Positions 34,444 through 42,974 of a stretch of DNA of 64,000 nt are shown piece after piece (positions within the stretch are counted from its first letter, which is position 1; each line of letters opens with the position of its first letter). The notes below the pieces were generated by a model. The model worked only from the letters and a program-made list of their open reading frames with translations. It ran no database searches and had not been told where the DNA came from. The stretch is from HGM13233 sp964478515 (GTDB lineage Bacteria > Bacillota > Clostridia > Oscillospirales > Ruminococcaceae). The DNA is taken from contig CAYZIL010000003.1 of NCBI GenBank assembly GCA_964478515.1, forward strand, positions 56,361 through 120,360, given 5' to 3'. A program made the position numbers and the translations under genes.

Positions 34444-34472
34444 ATTATAACAACCGGCGGTCGCTGTTGCAA
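34444..34472 (-). promoter_or_regulatory. Promoter of the lipoprotein / DUF2087 / DUF89 operon
   Basis: Minus strand TTGCAA (34472-34467), 17 bp, TATAAT (34449-34444). A hairpin (CCGGCGGT / ACCGCCGG, 34454-34479) overlaps it and may end the upstream hydrogenase transcript. Confidence 0.72.
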
Positions 34473-34522
34473 CCGCCGGCTGTTTGTACCGTGTTTACAA
34501 AAGGTCACAATTGCGCTGTCAT

Positions 34523-35947
34523 TTACAAGCCGAACTGGCTTATGGCGTCGCTGATGGTCTTTTCGTAGGCCTCCTTGCCGTAGGCGTCGACCTCGGCGCG
34601 GTTCTTTTCGCCGTGGGTAAGGCAGCCGGCGCCGCCAATGCAGCCGCCGACGCAGGCCATGCCTTCAATAAAGTTTGCGTCCAGCCGGCCGTTGGCGGCT
34701 TTCAGCAGCGCCGCGCGGCACTGCTCTATGCCGTCGCAGACCTCCGCTTTCAGCGGCGTGTCGTCGCCGAGCTCGCAAAGCGCCTGTTTTGCCGCGTCGC
34801 TCAAGCCGCCGCTGCGCGCAAATATCCGCCCGTAGTAGGAGGCGTTGTCAAGCACGTCGCACTCAAGCGTGCTCAAGTCAATGTCCCGGCTGTCAAACAG
34901 CGCTTGCAGCTCTTCAAACGTTATTACGCTGTCGATGTATTCGCGCACCGCCGGTTTTTGAAACTCCATTTTTTTGGCCGTGCAAGGGCCAATAAAAACT
35001 ATTTGCGCGTCGGGCTGAGTGCGCTTGATGTAGCGGGCAATTTCCGCCATCGGCGAAAGATTTTCGGAAACATGACCGCGCAGTTGCGGAAACTGCTTTT
35101 CAATAAAGTCGACAAACGCCGGGCAGCAGGAACTGGTAAGAAAATCGCGTCCCGCTATTTCGGCGGCCTCTTTGTAGGCAACCATGTCGGCGCCCAGAGC
35201 CGCCTCGACCACAGCGTGGAAGCCCAGCTGCTTTATGCCGCTGACCACCTGTCCCAATTTTGCGTAGGAGAATTGACTGGAAATACTCGGCGCGACTACC
35301 GCAAAGGTGCGGTACTTGGTGTTATTCTCGCTTTTTTTGAGTATATCAATGACGTTGAGAATAAACGACTTGTCGGTCATTGCGCCGAAGGGACACTGGT
35401 AGACGCACGCTCCACAGGAAACGCACTTGTCGTTGTCTATTTTCGCACTGCCGTCCTCTGCCATTGAGACGGCCTTTATTTTGCACGCATTCTCGCACGG
35501 GCGCTTGCGGTCGGCAATTGCGGCGTAGGGACACACCTTGGCACAGCGGCCGCAATTGACGCACTTGCTCTTGTCAACATGCGCTTTTTGGTGTTCGTCA
35601 AAGCTGATAGCGCCGCGCGGGCACACCTCCTCACATCGGTGGGCAAGGCAGCCGCGGCACGAGTCGGTAACGACAATACCGCCGGCCGGGCAGTCGTCGC
35701 AGGCAATGTCGATGACCTCTATGACGTTGGGATTGTTCTTGTCTCCGCCCATTGCTATGTGCACGCGCTCGGCGAGTATGGCTCTTTCCTTATACACGCA
35801 GCAGCGCATTGTCGGCGTTTTGCCGGGGATTATCTGTTTGGGGATGTCGTGCACGCTGTCAAGCAAGTCGCCGGCCCAGGCATGGCGCGCCACACTGAGC
35901 AGTACTTTGTATTTAAGATACTGTACTTTTGTGTCAAATTTTTTCAT
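34523..35947 (-). CDS. Monomeric [FeFe] hydrogenase (group B-like)
   Basis: 474 residues. The N-terminus carries several Cys motifs for [4Fe-4S] clusters (CVNCGRCAKVC, CVSCGACVYQC and a CRGC...C set). The H-cluster domain has P1 TSSCCPAFV, P2 IGPCTAKKME and P3 EGMACVGGCIGGAG. The GPC form of P2, in place of MPC, fits the group B or D hydrogenases rather than classical group A. It should make or oxidise H2 with ferredoxin. AGGAG lies 5 nt before the ATG at 35947, overlapping the TAG stop of the phosphatase gene, so the two are coupled. Last gene in the fermentation/H2 operon. Confidence 0.85.
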   Translation of the reverse strand: MKKFDTKVQYLKYKVLLSVARHAWAGDLLDSVHDIPKQIIPGKTPTMRCCVYKERAILAERVHIAMGGDKNNPNVIEVIDIACDDCPAGGIVVTDSCRGCLAHRCEEVCPRGAISFDEHQKAHVDKSKCVNCGRCAKVCPYAAIADRKRPCENACKIKAVSMAEDGSAKIDNDKCVSCGACVYQCPFGAMTDKSFILNVIDILKKSENNTKYRTFAVVAPSISSQFSYAKLGQVVSGIKQLGFHAVVEAALGADMVAYKEAAEIAGRDFLTSSCCPAFVDFIEKQFPQLRGHVSENLSPMAEIARYIKRTQPDAQIVFIGPCTAKKMEFQKPAVREYIDSVITFEELQALFDSRDIDLSTLECDVLDNASYYGRIFARSGGLSDAAKQALCELGDDTPLKAEVCDGIEQCRAALLKAANGRLDANFIEGMACVGGCIGGAGCLTHGEKNRAEVDAYGKEAYEKTISDAISQFGL

Positions 35948-35955
35948 CGTCGCTC

Positions 35956-37140
35956 CTAAAAATAGCTGACCTTTATCTTCTTGCCCATTTTGGACAGACA
36001 CTCGGCCAACTCGTCGACCAGCCGCATTTTGATATTAAAATTTATTGGCAGGTCGGGATTCTGGTGCGCGGGGTTCACCGCACGGCCGACAAAAAAGTTT
36101 ATGTCGGTAGCCTCCTCAAACAAAAGCCGCGCTATTTGTGAGGCACCGTCCTTTTTGTAACACCACTGCTCGTAGGACTTGTTGTCGGCAAGGTAGCTTT
36201 TTGCGTAGTCCAAAACGCGGTTTATTGTCACCACGCCCTCGGTTACCAGGTCGGCGCCCTCAAGTTTCGCAATCGGCGGTATTTCCGGGTCGGGGAAATC
36301 CAACTGCGGCAGCAGCGGCTTTTTGAGATATTCGGCAGCTATTTTCGACGTAGTGCCGCCGCAGACAATGTGTTTTCCGTTTTTGGCAAAAAACAGCGAC
36401 ATCATGCGCGCGCAGTCGCTGCGGTTGGAGGGCGGACCGATAACCAGATTCATCGGCTCGCGCGCGCGGATATTTACGGTACAGACCGTGGCGTCGTCGC
36501 CCGGTTTGCCCTCGTAAAGCCGCTCGGTCTCGTCGAGCAAAATCGTCGACAGCGTCTTGGCCGTAAAGCCGATGTGCCAAAACGTCTGGATAAAGTCGAC
36601 TATGTCTTCCCGCTTCCAGCCGAAATTGTAGCTGAGGCCGACGCCGGCGTGCTCAACGCCGTCGCTGAACGCGACAAAAAGGTCATGCTCCTGCACGACA
36701 ATTTCCGAGCGCAGTATGCGCTTGCCGCCGATGTTCATTTCGGTCACCGGCAGCTCCATATACTTGCCGTCACGCAGCATTATGACGCCGGGGTTGTCGT
36801 ACTGAATTATTTCCGCTTTGCGGTTGTTGACTATGCGGATTATTGTAAAGGTGGAATAGGCTACTTTGCGCACCGAGCACACCGGCAGCGTCGCGGCTAT
36901 GGTCTGAACCGCATCCTCAAGCTGCAAGCCGGCGGCGAGCATTGTGGAAATTATCTTGGACGTCAGCGTAGACAGAATGCTTGCCTTTACACCGCTGCCG
37001 AGGCCGTCGGCAAGAACAATGACCGTGGCGTCCTCGTCGTCCTGCAAGGCGACTTCAACATGGTCGCCGCAAAGCTGCTCGCCGACGTGGTTGACGCTCA
37101 GGTAACCGATGTCGGCGCAAAGGTCATTTGTCTTCGTCAT
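35956..37140 (-). CDS. SpoIIE-type PP2C phosphatase linked to the sensory hydrogenase
   Basis: 394 residues. The PP2C domain (residues ~1-240) has VIVLADGLGSGVKAS and a late GDDATVC. The C-terminal 150 residues form an uncharacterised domain (PPSNRSDCARMMSLFFAKNG). It lacks membrane segments, so it is distinct from sporulation SpoIIE. Overlaps the sensory hydrogenase by 17 nt. In Clostridia such phosphatases accompany PAS-containing hydrogenases, and are thought to pass an H2 or redox signal by dephosphorylation; the target is unknown. Confidence 0.85.
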   Translation of the reverse strand: MTKTNDLCADIGYLSVNHVGEQLCGDHVEVALQDDEDATVIVLADGLGSGVKASILSTLTSKIISTMLAAGLQLEDAVQTIAATLPVCSVRKVAYSTFTIIRIVNNRKAEIIQYDNPGVIMLRDGKYMELPVTEMNIGGKRILRSEIVVQEHDLFVAFSDGVEHAGVGLSYNFGWKREDIVDFIQTFWHIGFTAKTLSTILLDETERLYEGKPGDDATVCTVNIRAREPMNLVIGPPSNRSDCARMMSLFFAKNGKHIVCGGTTSKIAAEYLKKPLLPQLDFPDPEIPPIAKLEGADLVTEGVVTINRVLDYAKSYLADNKSYEQWCYKKDGASQIARLLFEEATDINFFVGRAVNPAHQNPDLPINFNIKMRLVDELAECLSKMGKKIKVSYF

Positions 37141-38809
37141 CGGGTATTGACTCCTTGAGTTTTGTCAGCGCTATTTTTGTCTCGGCGGCAGTCTCGCCGA
37201 GCAGCGAGGCTATCTCCTGCACTATGCGCATCTGCTTGTCCACGACCTTGTCGGCAATGTCCGCCGTCTGGCGGCCGAGCCGCTGCTTTTCGCGCCGCTC
37301 GCTCTCCTGTTCGGTGACGTCGCGCAAAATGGCAATCAGCGTGCGTGAGGTCTTGTCGTGAACAATGGTCTGCTCTATATACCGGTCATACTCGGCGTAA
37401 TATTCGAGCCGGTCGCGTATCTGCCGCCCGGAATTGAGCACGTCGATGAACGGCGTCGGGTCCATTATTGTGACAATCTGCCCGCCGAGCACGTCGCTGC
37501 GGTCGGGGATGTTCAGCATTTTCATGGCGGCGTTGTTCAGCTGCTGGACTTCAAAATCCTCGTTTACTACCAGTATGCCGTTCGGCGTGTTGCTAAGTAT
37601 GTTGCTGGTCAGCCGCTCGGATTTGTCCATTAAATACGGCAGGCACATGCTGACGTCAGCCTTGCCCTGCAAAACGGCAATCGCTTTTTCGCGGCAGGTA
37701 TCGTAGCCGCAGGTGCCGCAGTTAAGCTCGTCTTCCGGTTTGTATTTGCCGGTACGGTGCAGCACTTCCTCAATTTCTTTTTCGCCCGGCATGACTTTCT
37801 CGCAGCCGATGTACGGGTACTGGTGCGCCAGCTGCTGCGCTTCGGGTTGGGCAACGTCAAAGTCCTGCGCGCCGGCATAATGGTCGACAGCCTGGAAATG
37901 ACGCACCGGTGAATTGCGGTATTTTTCCATTACCGGCCCGCCTATGCAGCTGCCGGCGCAGGCCGACATTTCAATAAAACAGCGCTTTATGTGTCCCGCG
38001 GCGACATCCTCAAGCGCCGCTTTGCAGTTTTCGGCGCCGTCCACCGTCAAGTAGGTGTAATCTTTGGCGGCGCAATTCATAGTTTTCAATATGCCGCCGA
38101 CTGTCGGAAACAGCCGGGTTCTGCTCTGCTCGCAGCTGTCGGTGCCGCTCTCTATTTTTATCTCGTCCTTTTTGAGCATTGCGCTAAGTTCGCTAAAGGT
38201 CAAAACCGCGTCGACAACCTCGCCGTCAACGTCGTCTTTTTTGGCGACGCACGGGCCGACAAACACCGTCTTGCAGCCGGCAAAACGACGCTTCAAGTCG
38301 GCACAGTGGGCGCGCATGGGCGTCGCTACGGGAGCAAGGTATTTGAGCAGTTCGGGATAGTGCTTGGCAATAAGCAAATTGACGGAATTACAGCACGAAC
38401 TGATAATAACATCCCGGTCGCCCTTTTCGAGCATGCGGTCATATTCGCGCTTGACCATCGTCGCGCCGACAGCGGTCTCCTCGCAGCCGGCAAAACCGAG
38501 TTTCGTCAGCGCCGCGGTGAGCGTCGAAAGACACGCGCCCTCGTAATAGGCAATAAAAGAAGGGGCGACGCTGACATATACCGGCGCGTCCTGAGAAAGC
38601 AGCATGCGCACCGTTTCGGTGCTGTCGACTATCTCCTTGGCGTTTTGCGGACAAACGACAAAACACTGCCCGCAAAGTATGCACTCCTCAGGCACTATGT
38701 GTGCCTGGTTTCCGGAAAAGCGGATTGACTTTACCGGACAGTGGCGAATGCACTTGTAGCAGTTTTTGCAGTTGGATTTTTTCAGTTTAAGTATTTCAGT
38801 CGTTGCCAT
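37124..38809 (-). CDS. Sensory [FeFe] hydrogenase with PAS domain (HydS/group C-like)
   Basis: 561 residues. Two [4Fe-4S] motifs (CKNCYKCIRHC, CILCGQCFVVC) begin it. The H-cluster domain carries SSCCNSVN near 137, GPCVAKKDD near 185 and SACAGSCIGG near 282, with the P1 Pro/Trp lost, typical of sensory forms. A CGTCGYDTC Fe-S domain near 363, a PAS domain near 400-510 and a short coiled coil follow. This order matches putative H2-sensing hydrogenases. The start is the ATG at 38809 with AGGAG upstream. Overlaps both neighbouring genes. Confidence 0.88.
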   Translation of the reverse strand: MATTEILKLKKSNCKNCYKCIRHCPVKSIRFSGNQAHIVPEECILCGQCFVVCPQNAKEIVDSTETVRMLLSQDAPVYVSVAPSFIAYYEGACLSTLTAALTKLGFAGCEETAVGATMVKREYDRMLEKGDRDVIISSCCNSVNLLIAKHYPELLKYLAPVATPMRAHCADLKRRFAGCKTVFVGPCVAKKDDVDGEVVDAVLTFSELSAMLKKDEIKIESGTDSCEQSRTRLFPTVGGILKTMNCAAKDYTYLTVDGAENCKAALEDVAAGHIKRCFIEMSACAGSCIGGPVMEKYRNSPVRHFQAVDHYAGAQDFDVAQPEAQQLAHQYPYIGCEKVMPGEKEIEEVLHRTGKYKPEDELNCGTCGYDTCREKAIAVLQGKADVSMCLPYLMDKSERLTSNILSNTPNGILVVNEDFEVQQLNNAAMKMLNIPDRSDVLGGQIVTIMDPTPFIDVLNSGRQIRDRLEYYAEYDRYIEQTIVHDKTSRTLIAILRDVTEQESERREKQRLGRQTADIADKVVDKQMRIVQEIASLLGETAAETKIALTKLKESIPDDEDK

Positions 38810-39209
38810 GAGCCTGTCTCCTGCTCTCGGCCTTAGCCATAAATTTTTCGGCATCTACCAAAAACCGCTCGTGCTTGGCAGTGCCGAGCGTGCCGGCGGC
38901 GTCGCTGACACACAGCTCAAAAACCATCCGCCGCCCCTGCACCTCGCAAAGCTGTGCGGCACAGCGCACCCGAGCGCCTACCGGCACAGCCGCAAGATGG
39001 TGCAATTCCAAAAGCGTGCCGACGCTCGTTGCGCCGGGCTCAAGACAGCCGTCAAGACATTTAACCGCCGTCTTCTCCATCATAGCCGCCAACGTCGGCG
39101 TTGACAGCACCGGCAAACTGCCGCTGCCGACCGCCGCCGCCGTATCGGCGGCGGCGACGGTATACTCAAGTTCGGCGCGCAGTCCCGCTGCTGGGGCGAC
39201 GGCGCTCAC
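38796..39209 (-). CDS. Hotdog-fold thioesterase (FlK-like)
   Basis: 137 residues. The conserved VGTLLELHHLAAVPVGA segment and GTAKHERFLV match the fluoroacetyl-CoA thioesterase-like subfamily. Preferred start is the GTG at 39209, overlapping the TGA of the [2Fe-2S] gene (GTGA). It probably hydrolyses an acyl-CoA; in this setting it might relieve acetyl- or butyryl-CoA pressure. Substrate inferred only. Confidence 0.78.
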   Translation of the reverse strand: MSAVAPAAGLRAELEYTVAAADTAAAVGSGSLPVLSTPTLAAMMEKTAVKCLDGCLEPGATSVGTLLELHHLAAVPVGARVRCAAQLCEVQGRRMVFELCVSDAAGTLGTAKHERFLVDAEKFMAKAESRRQAHGND

Positions 39210-39451
39210 TGTACCGCCGGGAGAATTTCTTTTTTGAAGAAATCTCCGACAGTCTCGGGCGAAACAGAATAGTCTTTGCCGTCCACGGTAACGTTGACGC
39301 CCGTCTGGCATTTGCCCATGCAGAAAGTTCCGGCCAGCTCGACCTTATCTTTAAGGTTGTTTTGCGCTATTAGGTATTGCAGCTGCTCAACGACCTGTCG
39401 CGAACCTTTCAGGTGGCAGGAGCTGCCTATGCAAATTGTAATTTTCATCAT
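39206..39451 (-). CDS. Thioredoxin-fold [2Fe-2S] ferredoxin (NuoE C-terminal-like)
   Basis: 81 residues. Four cysteines in CIGSSCHLKGS and CMGKCQTG match the [2Fe-2S] site of NuoE/HydC C-terminal and stand-alone ferredoxins. Likely an electron partner or redox relay for the hydrogenases of the same operon. Confidence 0.87.
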   Translation of the reverse strand: MMKITICIGSSCHLKGSRQVVEQLQYLIAQNNLKDKVELAGTFCMGKCQTGVNVTVDGKDYSVSPETVGDFFKKEILPAVQ

Positions 39452-39460
39452 CCGTCTCCT

Positions 39461-40216
39461 TTATTCGTAATCGACAACGTTTACCCAGCTAAGCAGCAGC
39501 TCGCGCTCTTTCTGGTTGCCCTTTACCGACTGAGACGCGGCAACTATGGGCATCCATTTTTGCACATACTGCTTGGCGGTGTCGCTCTTTTTGCAAAACA
39601 GTTCAAGGTACTTTTCGGCGCCGTCTATGTCGCCGGCGAGCCAAAACAGCAAGTAGGTGCGCGCCGCGTCGGCGGAGGCGTTGCCCTGCGTCGCGTGCGA
39701 CCAGTCCAGAATAAACGGGACCCCGTCGGGACGGATAATGATGTTGGAAGGGTTAAAGTCGCCGTGGCAGACCTTGCGGTGGCGCGGCATGCCCTCCAAG
39801 CGCGTGTGCAGCTCGTAGCGCGTCGTCGCGTCCAGCGTCGTTTCGCTTATTTTGCGGTTCATCTTATCCGTAAGCTTGTTGAGCAGCGGCGCTTTTTGGG
39901 CGTGAACGAGCATCTGCAAGTCGACGAACTGTTCAAAATATTCGTCGCGCTTTTGCGGGTTTTCGTCCATCAACTGCTGCAGCGTCTTGCCCTCGATGAA
40001 CTCGGAGCGAATTGCCCATTTACCGTCGAGCTTCATCACCTCGAGAATTTTCGGGATGTTCAGCCCCGTCTCCTCGACGCGCGCCTGGTTGAGCGCCTCG
40101 TTGAGCACGTCAGCTTTGGAATAGTCCTCGTCAAAGACCTTGAGAACGGTGTCGCCGTCGCGGTAGACGGTCTTAGACGTTCTCACCGCAATTATCTTGT
40201 CGGCATTGATACTCAT
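39461..40216 (-). CDS. APH-family phosphotransferase
   Basis: 251 residues with a protein-kinase-like fold. The catalytic loop is HGDFNPSNI near 163 and the metal-binding Asp is in FILDWSHA near 181. The family includes aminoglycoside, choline, homoserine and fructosamine kinases; the substrate cannot be assigned. AGGAGGT precedes the ATG. It sits 15 nt after adhE, an unusual place for a resistance gene, so a role in metabolism or signalling is more likely. Confidence 0.8.
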   Translation of the reverse strand: MSINADKIIAVRTSKTVYRDGDTVLKVFDEDYSKADVLNEALNQARVEETGLNIPKILEVMKLDGKWAIRSEFIEGKTLQQLMDENPQKRDEYFEQFVDLQMLVHAQKAPLLNKLTDKMNRKISETTLDATTRYELHTRLEGMPRHRKVCHGDFNPSNIIIRPDGVPFILDWSHATQGNASADAARTYLLFWLAGDIDGAEKYLELFCKKSDTAKQYVQKWMPIVAASQSVKGNQKERELLLSWVNVVDYE

Positions 40217-40230
40217 CTTTGCGTACCTCC

Positions 40231-42849
40231 TTAAACGTTTTCGTGCTTGCCGTAATAGGCATTCAGATACATCTGCTTGATTTCGCTCATCAGCGGGTAA
40301 CGGGGGTTGGCGCCGGTGCACTGGTCGTCCAACGCCTGTTCGGTCATGGCGTCGAGCCGCGCCAGAAAGTCCTGTTCGTCCGGCACGTAGTCGCGGATTG
40401 TCGGTTTTATGCCCACGCGGGCTTTGAGCTCGTCAATTTTGGCAATCAGTCCTTCCAGCTTTTCCGTGTCGTTCGCGCCCTTGACGCCAAGCTCGTCGGC
40501 TACTTCTGCGTAGCGCGCCAGCGTGTGCGGGTGGTCGTACTGCGGGAAGGTGCCCATTTTGGTCGGTACTTCAGCGGCGTTGAAACGCAGCACCTCGCCT
40601 ATCATCAGCGAGTTGGCAATGCCGTGCTGAACGTGGTGGAAGGCGCCCAGCTTGTGCGCCATTGAGTGGCAGACGCCGAGAAAGGCGTTGGCGAAGGCCA
40701 TACCGGCCATTGTTGCCGCATTGGCCATTTTTTCGCGCGCTTGCGGGTCGTTCTGACCGTCGTCATAGGCGCGGGGCAGATATTCGAATATCATCCTCAG
40801 TGCGCGCAGCGCCAGACCGTCGGTGTAGTCGGTCGCCATCATTGAGGCATAGGCCTCCAGCGCGTGGGTTACGGCGTCGATACCGGAAGACGCCGTCAGT
40901 CCTTTGGGCGCGTTCATCATCATGTCGGCGTCGACTATTGCCATTTTGGGCAGCAGCTCGTAGTCGGCAAGCGGGTATTTAATGCCGCTGCTCTCGTCGG
41001 TGATGACCGCGAAGGGGGTCACCTCGGAGCCGGTGCCGGCCGAGGTGGGTATGGCGACGAAATAGGCCTTTTCGCCCATTTTCGGGAAGGTATAAACTCT
41101 CTTGCGGATGTCCATAAAGCGCATTGCCATGTCGAGGAAATCCGCCTCGGGGTGCTCGTACAGCACCCACATTATTTTACCGGCGTCCATTGCCGAGCCG
41201 CCGCCGACGGCGATAATGACGTCGGGCTGAAAGTCGCTCATCTGCTTTGCGCCAGCGCGCGCGCAGCCCAGCGTCGGGTCGGGGGCGACGTCGAAGAAGG
41301 TGGTATGCTCTATGCCCATCTCGTCGAGCTTGGTCTCTATCGCTTTTGTATAGCCGTTTTTGTAAAGGAAAGAGTCGGTGACAATGAACGCTCTTTTTTT
41401 GTTCATCACCGTGCCGAGCTCGTCAAGCGCAACGCGCAAGCAGCCTTTTTTGAGATACACCTTTTCAGGCGCGCGGAACCAAAGCATGTTTTCCCTCCTC
41501 GCCGCTACTGTTTTGATGTTGAGCAGATGTTTGACGCCGACGTTTTCGGAAACGCTGTTGCCGCCCCAACTGCCGCAGCCCAGCGTCAGCGACGGCGCCA
41601 GCTTAAAGTTGTAAAGGTCGCCAATGCCGCCTTGGGAAGCGGGGGTGTTTACGAGAATGCGGCAGGTCTTCATCAGACCCGCAAAGCGCTGCAGCTTTTC
41701 CTGCTCGGTCACTTCGTTAAGGTATATAGAGGACGTGTGGCCGTAGCCGCCGTCGGCAATAAGCTTGCTTGCTTTGGCAAAGGCGTCTTCTATGTCGTCG
41801 GCTTTGTACATGGCGAGCACCGGCGACAGTTTTTCGTGGGCAAACTCCTCTGAAAGCTCGGTGCTGTGCACCTCGCCGATGAGTATCTTGGCCGACTCGG
41901 GCACCTTGACGCCGGCGAGCGCGGCGATAGTCGCCGCCTTCTGTCCGACTATTTTGGCGTTGAGCGCGCCGTTAATGATTATTGTCTTGCGCACCCGCTC
42001 GGTCTCGTCGGCATTGAGAATATAGCAGCCGCGGGCGGCAAATTCCTTTTTGACCGCGCTGTATATTTTTTTGTGGACGATTACCGACTGCTCTGACGCG
42101 CAAATCATGCCGTTGTCAAAGGTCTTGGAGTGAATAACCGAGCTGACCGCAAGGTTTATGTCGGCGGTCTCATCGATTATGGCGGGCGTATTGCCGGGGC
42201 CGACGCCCAGCGCCGGTTTGCCGCTGGAATAGGCCGCCTTGACCATGCCGGGGCCGCCGGTAGCGAGAATAATATCGGCCTCTTTCATCAGCAGGTTGGT
42301 CATTTCCAGACTCGGAACGTCTATCCAGGCAATAATATCTTCCGGCGCGCCGGCGGCGACCGCCGCTTCCAGCACAGTGCGCGCAGCAGCGACAGTGCAG
42401 TTCTTGGCGCGCGGGTGCGGGCTGATAATTATTCCGTTGCGGGTCTTGAGCGCCAGCAGCGTTTTAAATATTGCTGTCGACGTCGGGTTCGTTGTGGGAA
42501 TTACTGCCGCAACTATGCCGAGTGGTTCGGCAATGCGCACGCTGCCGAACGCCTTGTCCTCCTCGACTACGCCGCAGGTGCGGGTGTCCTTGTAAGCATT
42601 GTAGATATACTCGGCGGCATAGTTGTTCTTTATTACCTTGTCCTCAACCACGCCCATGCCGGTCTCCTCGACCGCCATTTTTGCCAGCGGCACGCGCGCC
42701 ATGTTGGCGGCTATCGCGGCGGCTTTGAATATCTCGTCGACCTTTTCCTGTGTAAAGGTCGCGTACTGCCGCTGCGCCTTTTTCACCGCGTTCAGGCGCT
42801 CTTCAAGGTGCTCGACGCTGTCGACTACGGGATACTCTCTTGCACTCAT
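40231..42849 (-). CDS. adhE: Bifunctional aldehyde-alcohol dehydrogenase
   Basis: 872 residues. An N-terminal CoA-acylating aldehyde dehydrogenase with catalytic Cys in GMICASEQS near residue 245 is fused to an iron-dependent alcohol dehydrogenase with GGGSAMDAGK near 550 and metal ligands in GVCHSMAHKLGAFHHVQHG near 725. It converts acetyl-CoA to ethanol with two NADH. GGAGG lies 8 nt upstream. A Rex box lies between promoter and start, so expression should follow the NADH/NAD ratio. First gene of the fermentation/H2 operon. Confidence 0.97.
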   Translation of the reverse strand: MSAREYPVVDSVEHLEERLNAVKKAQRQYATFTQEKVDEIFKAAAIAANMARVPLAKMAVEETGMGVVEDKVIKNNYAAEYIYNAYKDTRTCGVVEEDKAFGSVRIAEPLGIVAAVIPTTNPTSTAIFKTLLALKTRNGIIISPHPRAKNCTVAAARTVLEAAVAAGAPEDIIAWIDVPSLEMTNLLMKEADIILATGGPGMVKAAYSSGKPALGVGPGNTPAIIDETADINLAVSSVIHSKTFDNGMICASEQSVIVHKKIYSAVKKEFAARGCYILNADETERVRKTIIINGALNAKIVGQKAATIAALAGVKVPESAKILIGEVHSTELSEEFAHEKLSPVLAMYKADDIEDAFAKASKLIADGGYGHTSSIYLNEVTEQEKLQRFAGLMKTCRILVNTPASQGGIGDLYNFKLAPSLTLGCGSWGGNSVSENVGVKHLLNIKTVAARRENMLWFRAPEKVYLKKGCLRVALDELGTVMNKKRAFIVTDSFLYKNGYTKAIETKLDEMGIEHTTFFDVAPDPTLGCARAGAKQMSDFQPDVIIAVGGGSAMDAGKIMWVLYEHPEADFLDMAMRFMDIRKRVYTFPKMGEKAYFVAIPTSAGTGSEVTPFAVITDESSGIKYPLADYELLPKMAIVDADMMMNAPKGLTASSGIDAVTHALEAYASMMATDYTDGLALRALRMIFEYLPRAYDDGQNDPQAREKMANAATMAGMAFANAFLGVCHSMAHKLGAFHHVQHGIANSLMIGEVLRFNAAEVPTKMGTFPQYDHPHTLARYAEVADELGVKGANDTEKLEGLIAKIDELKARVGIKPTIRDYVPDEQDFLARLDAMTEQALDDQCTGANPRYPLMSEIKQMYLNAYYGKHENV

Positions 42850-42888
42850 AGCTTGATCCTCCGTTTTTCGGTAATGAGCTTTTTCACT

Positions 42889-42906
42889 TCGTTAATAATT
42901 TAACAT
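42889..42906. promoter_or_regulatory. Rex operator upstream of adhE
   Basis: TCGTTAATAATTTAACAT matches the clostridial Rex consensus (TTGTTAA-N4-TTAACAA) at 12 of the 14 specified positions, with a perfect GTTAA-N4-TTAAC core. It lies 40 bp before the adhE ATG and just after the predicted start site; rex itself is 1.0 kb upstream. Confidence 0.85.
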
Positions 42907-42924
42907 ATTATTAACCTTAATAAA

Positions 42925-42953
42925 AGTATAAAAAACGCATATCGGTATATCAA
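42925..42953 (-). promoter_or_regulatory. Candidate adhE promoter
   Basis: Minus strand TTGATA (42953-42948), 17 bp, TATACT (42930-42925). The -35 box lies in the loop of the lysR terminator hairpin. Confidence 0.55.
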
Positions 42954-42968
42954 TATCGATATGCGTTT
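42929..42968 (-). terminator. rex-lysR terminator
   Basis: A perfect 12-bp stem (42933-42944 with 42957-42968), 12-nt loop, then TTTTTTAT on the minus strand, 6 bp after the lysR stop. Confidence 0.8.
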
Positions 42969-42974
42969 ATTGAT

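Noticed and set aside
39461..40216. APH-fold gene as an aminoglycoside-resistance gene
   Set aside because: Fold motifs alone do not give substrate, and its place in the adhE operon argues for a metabolic or signalling role.
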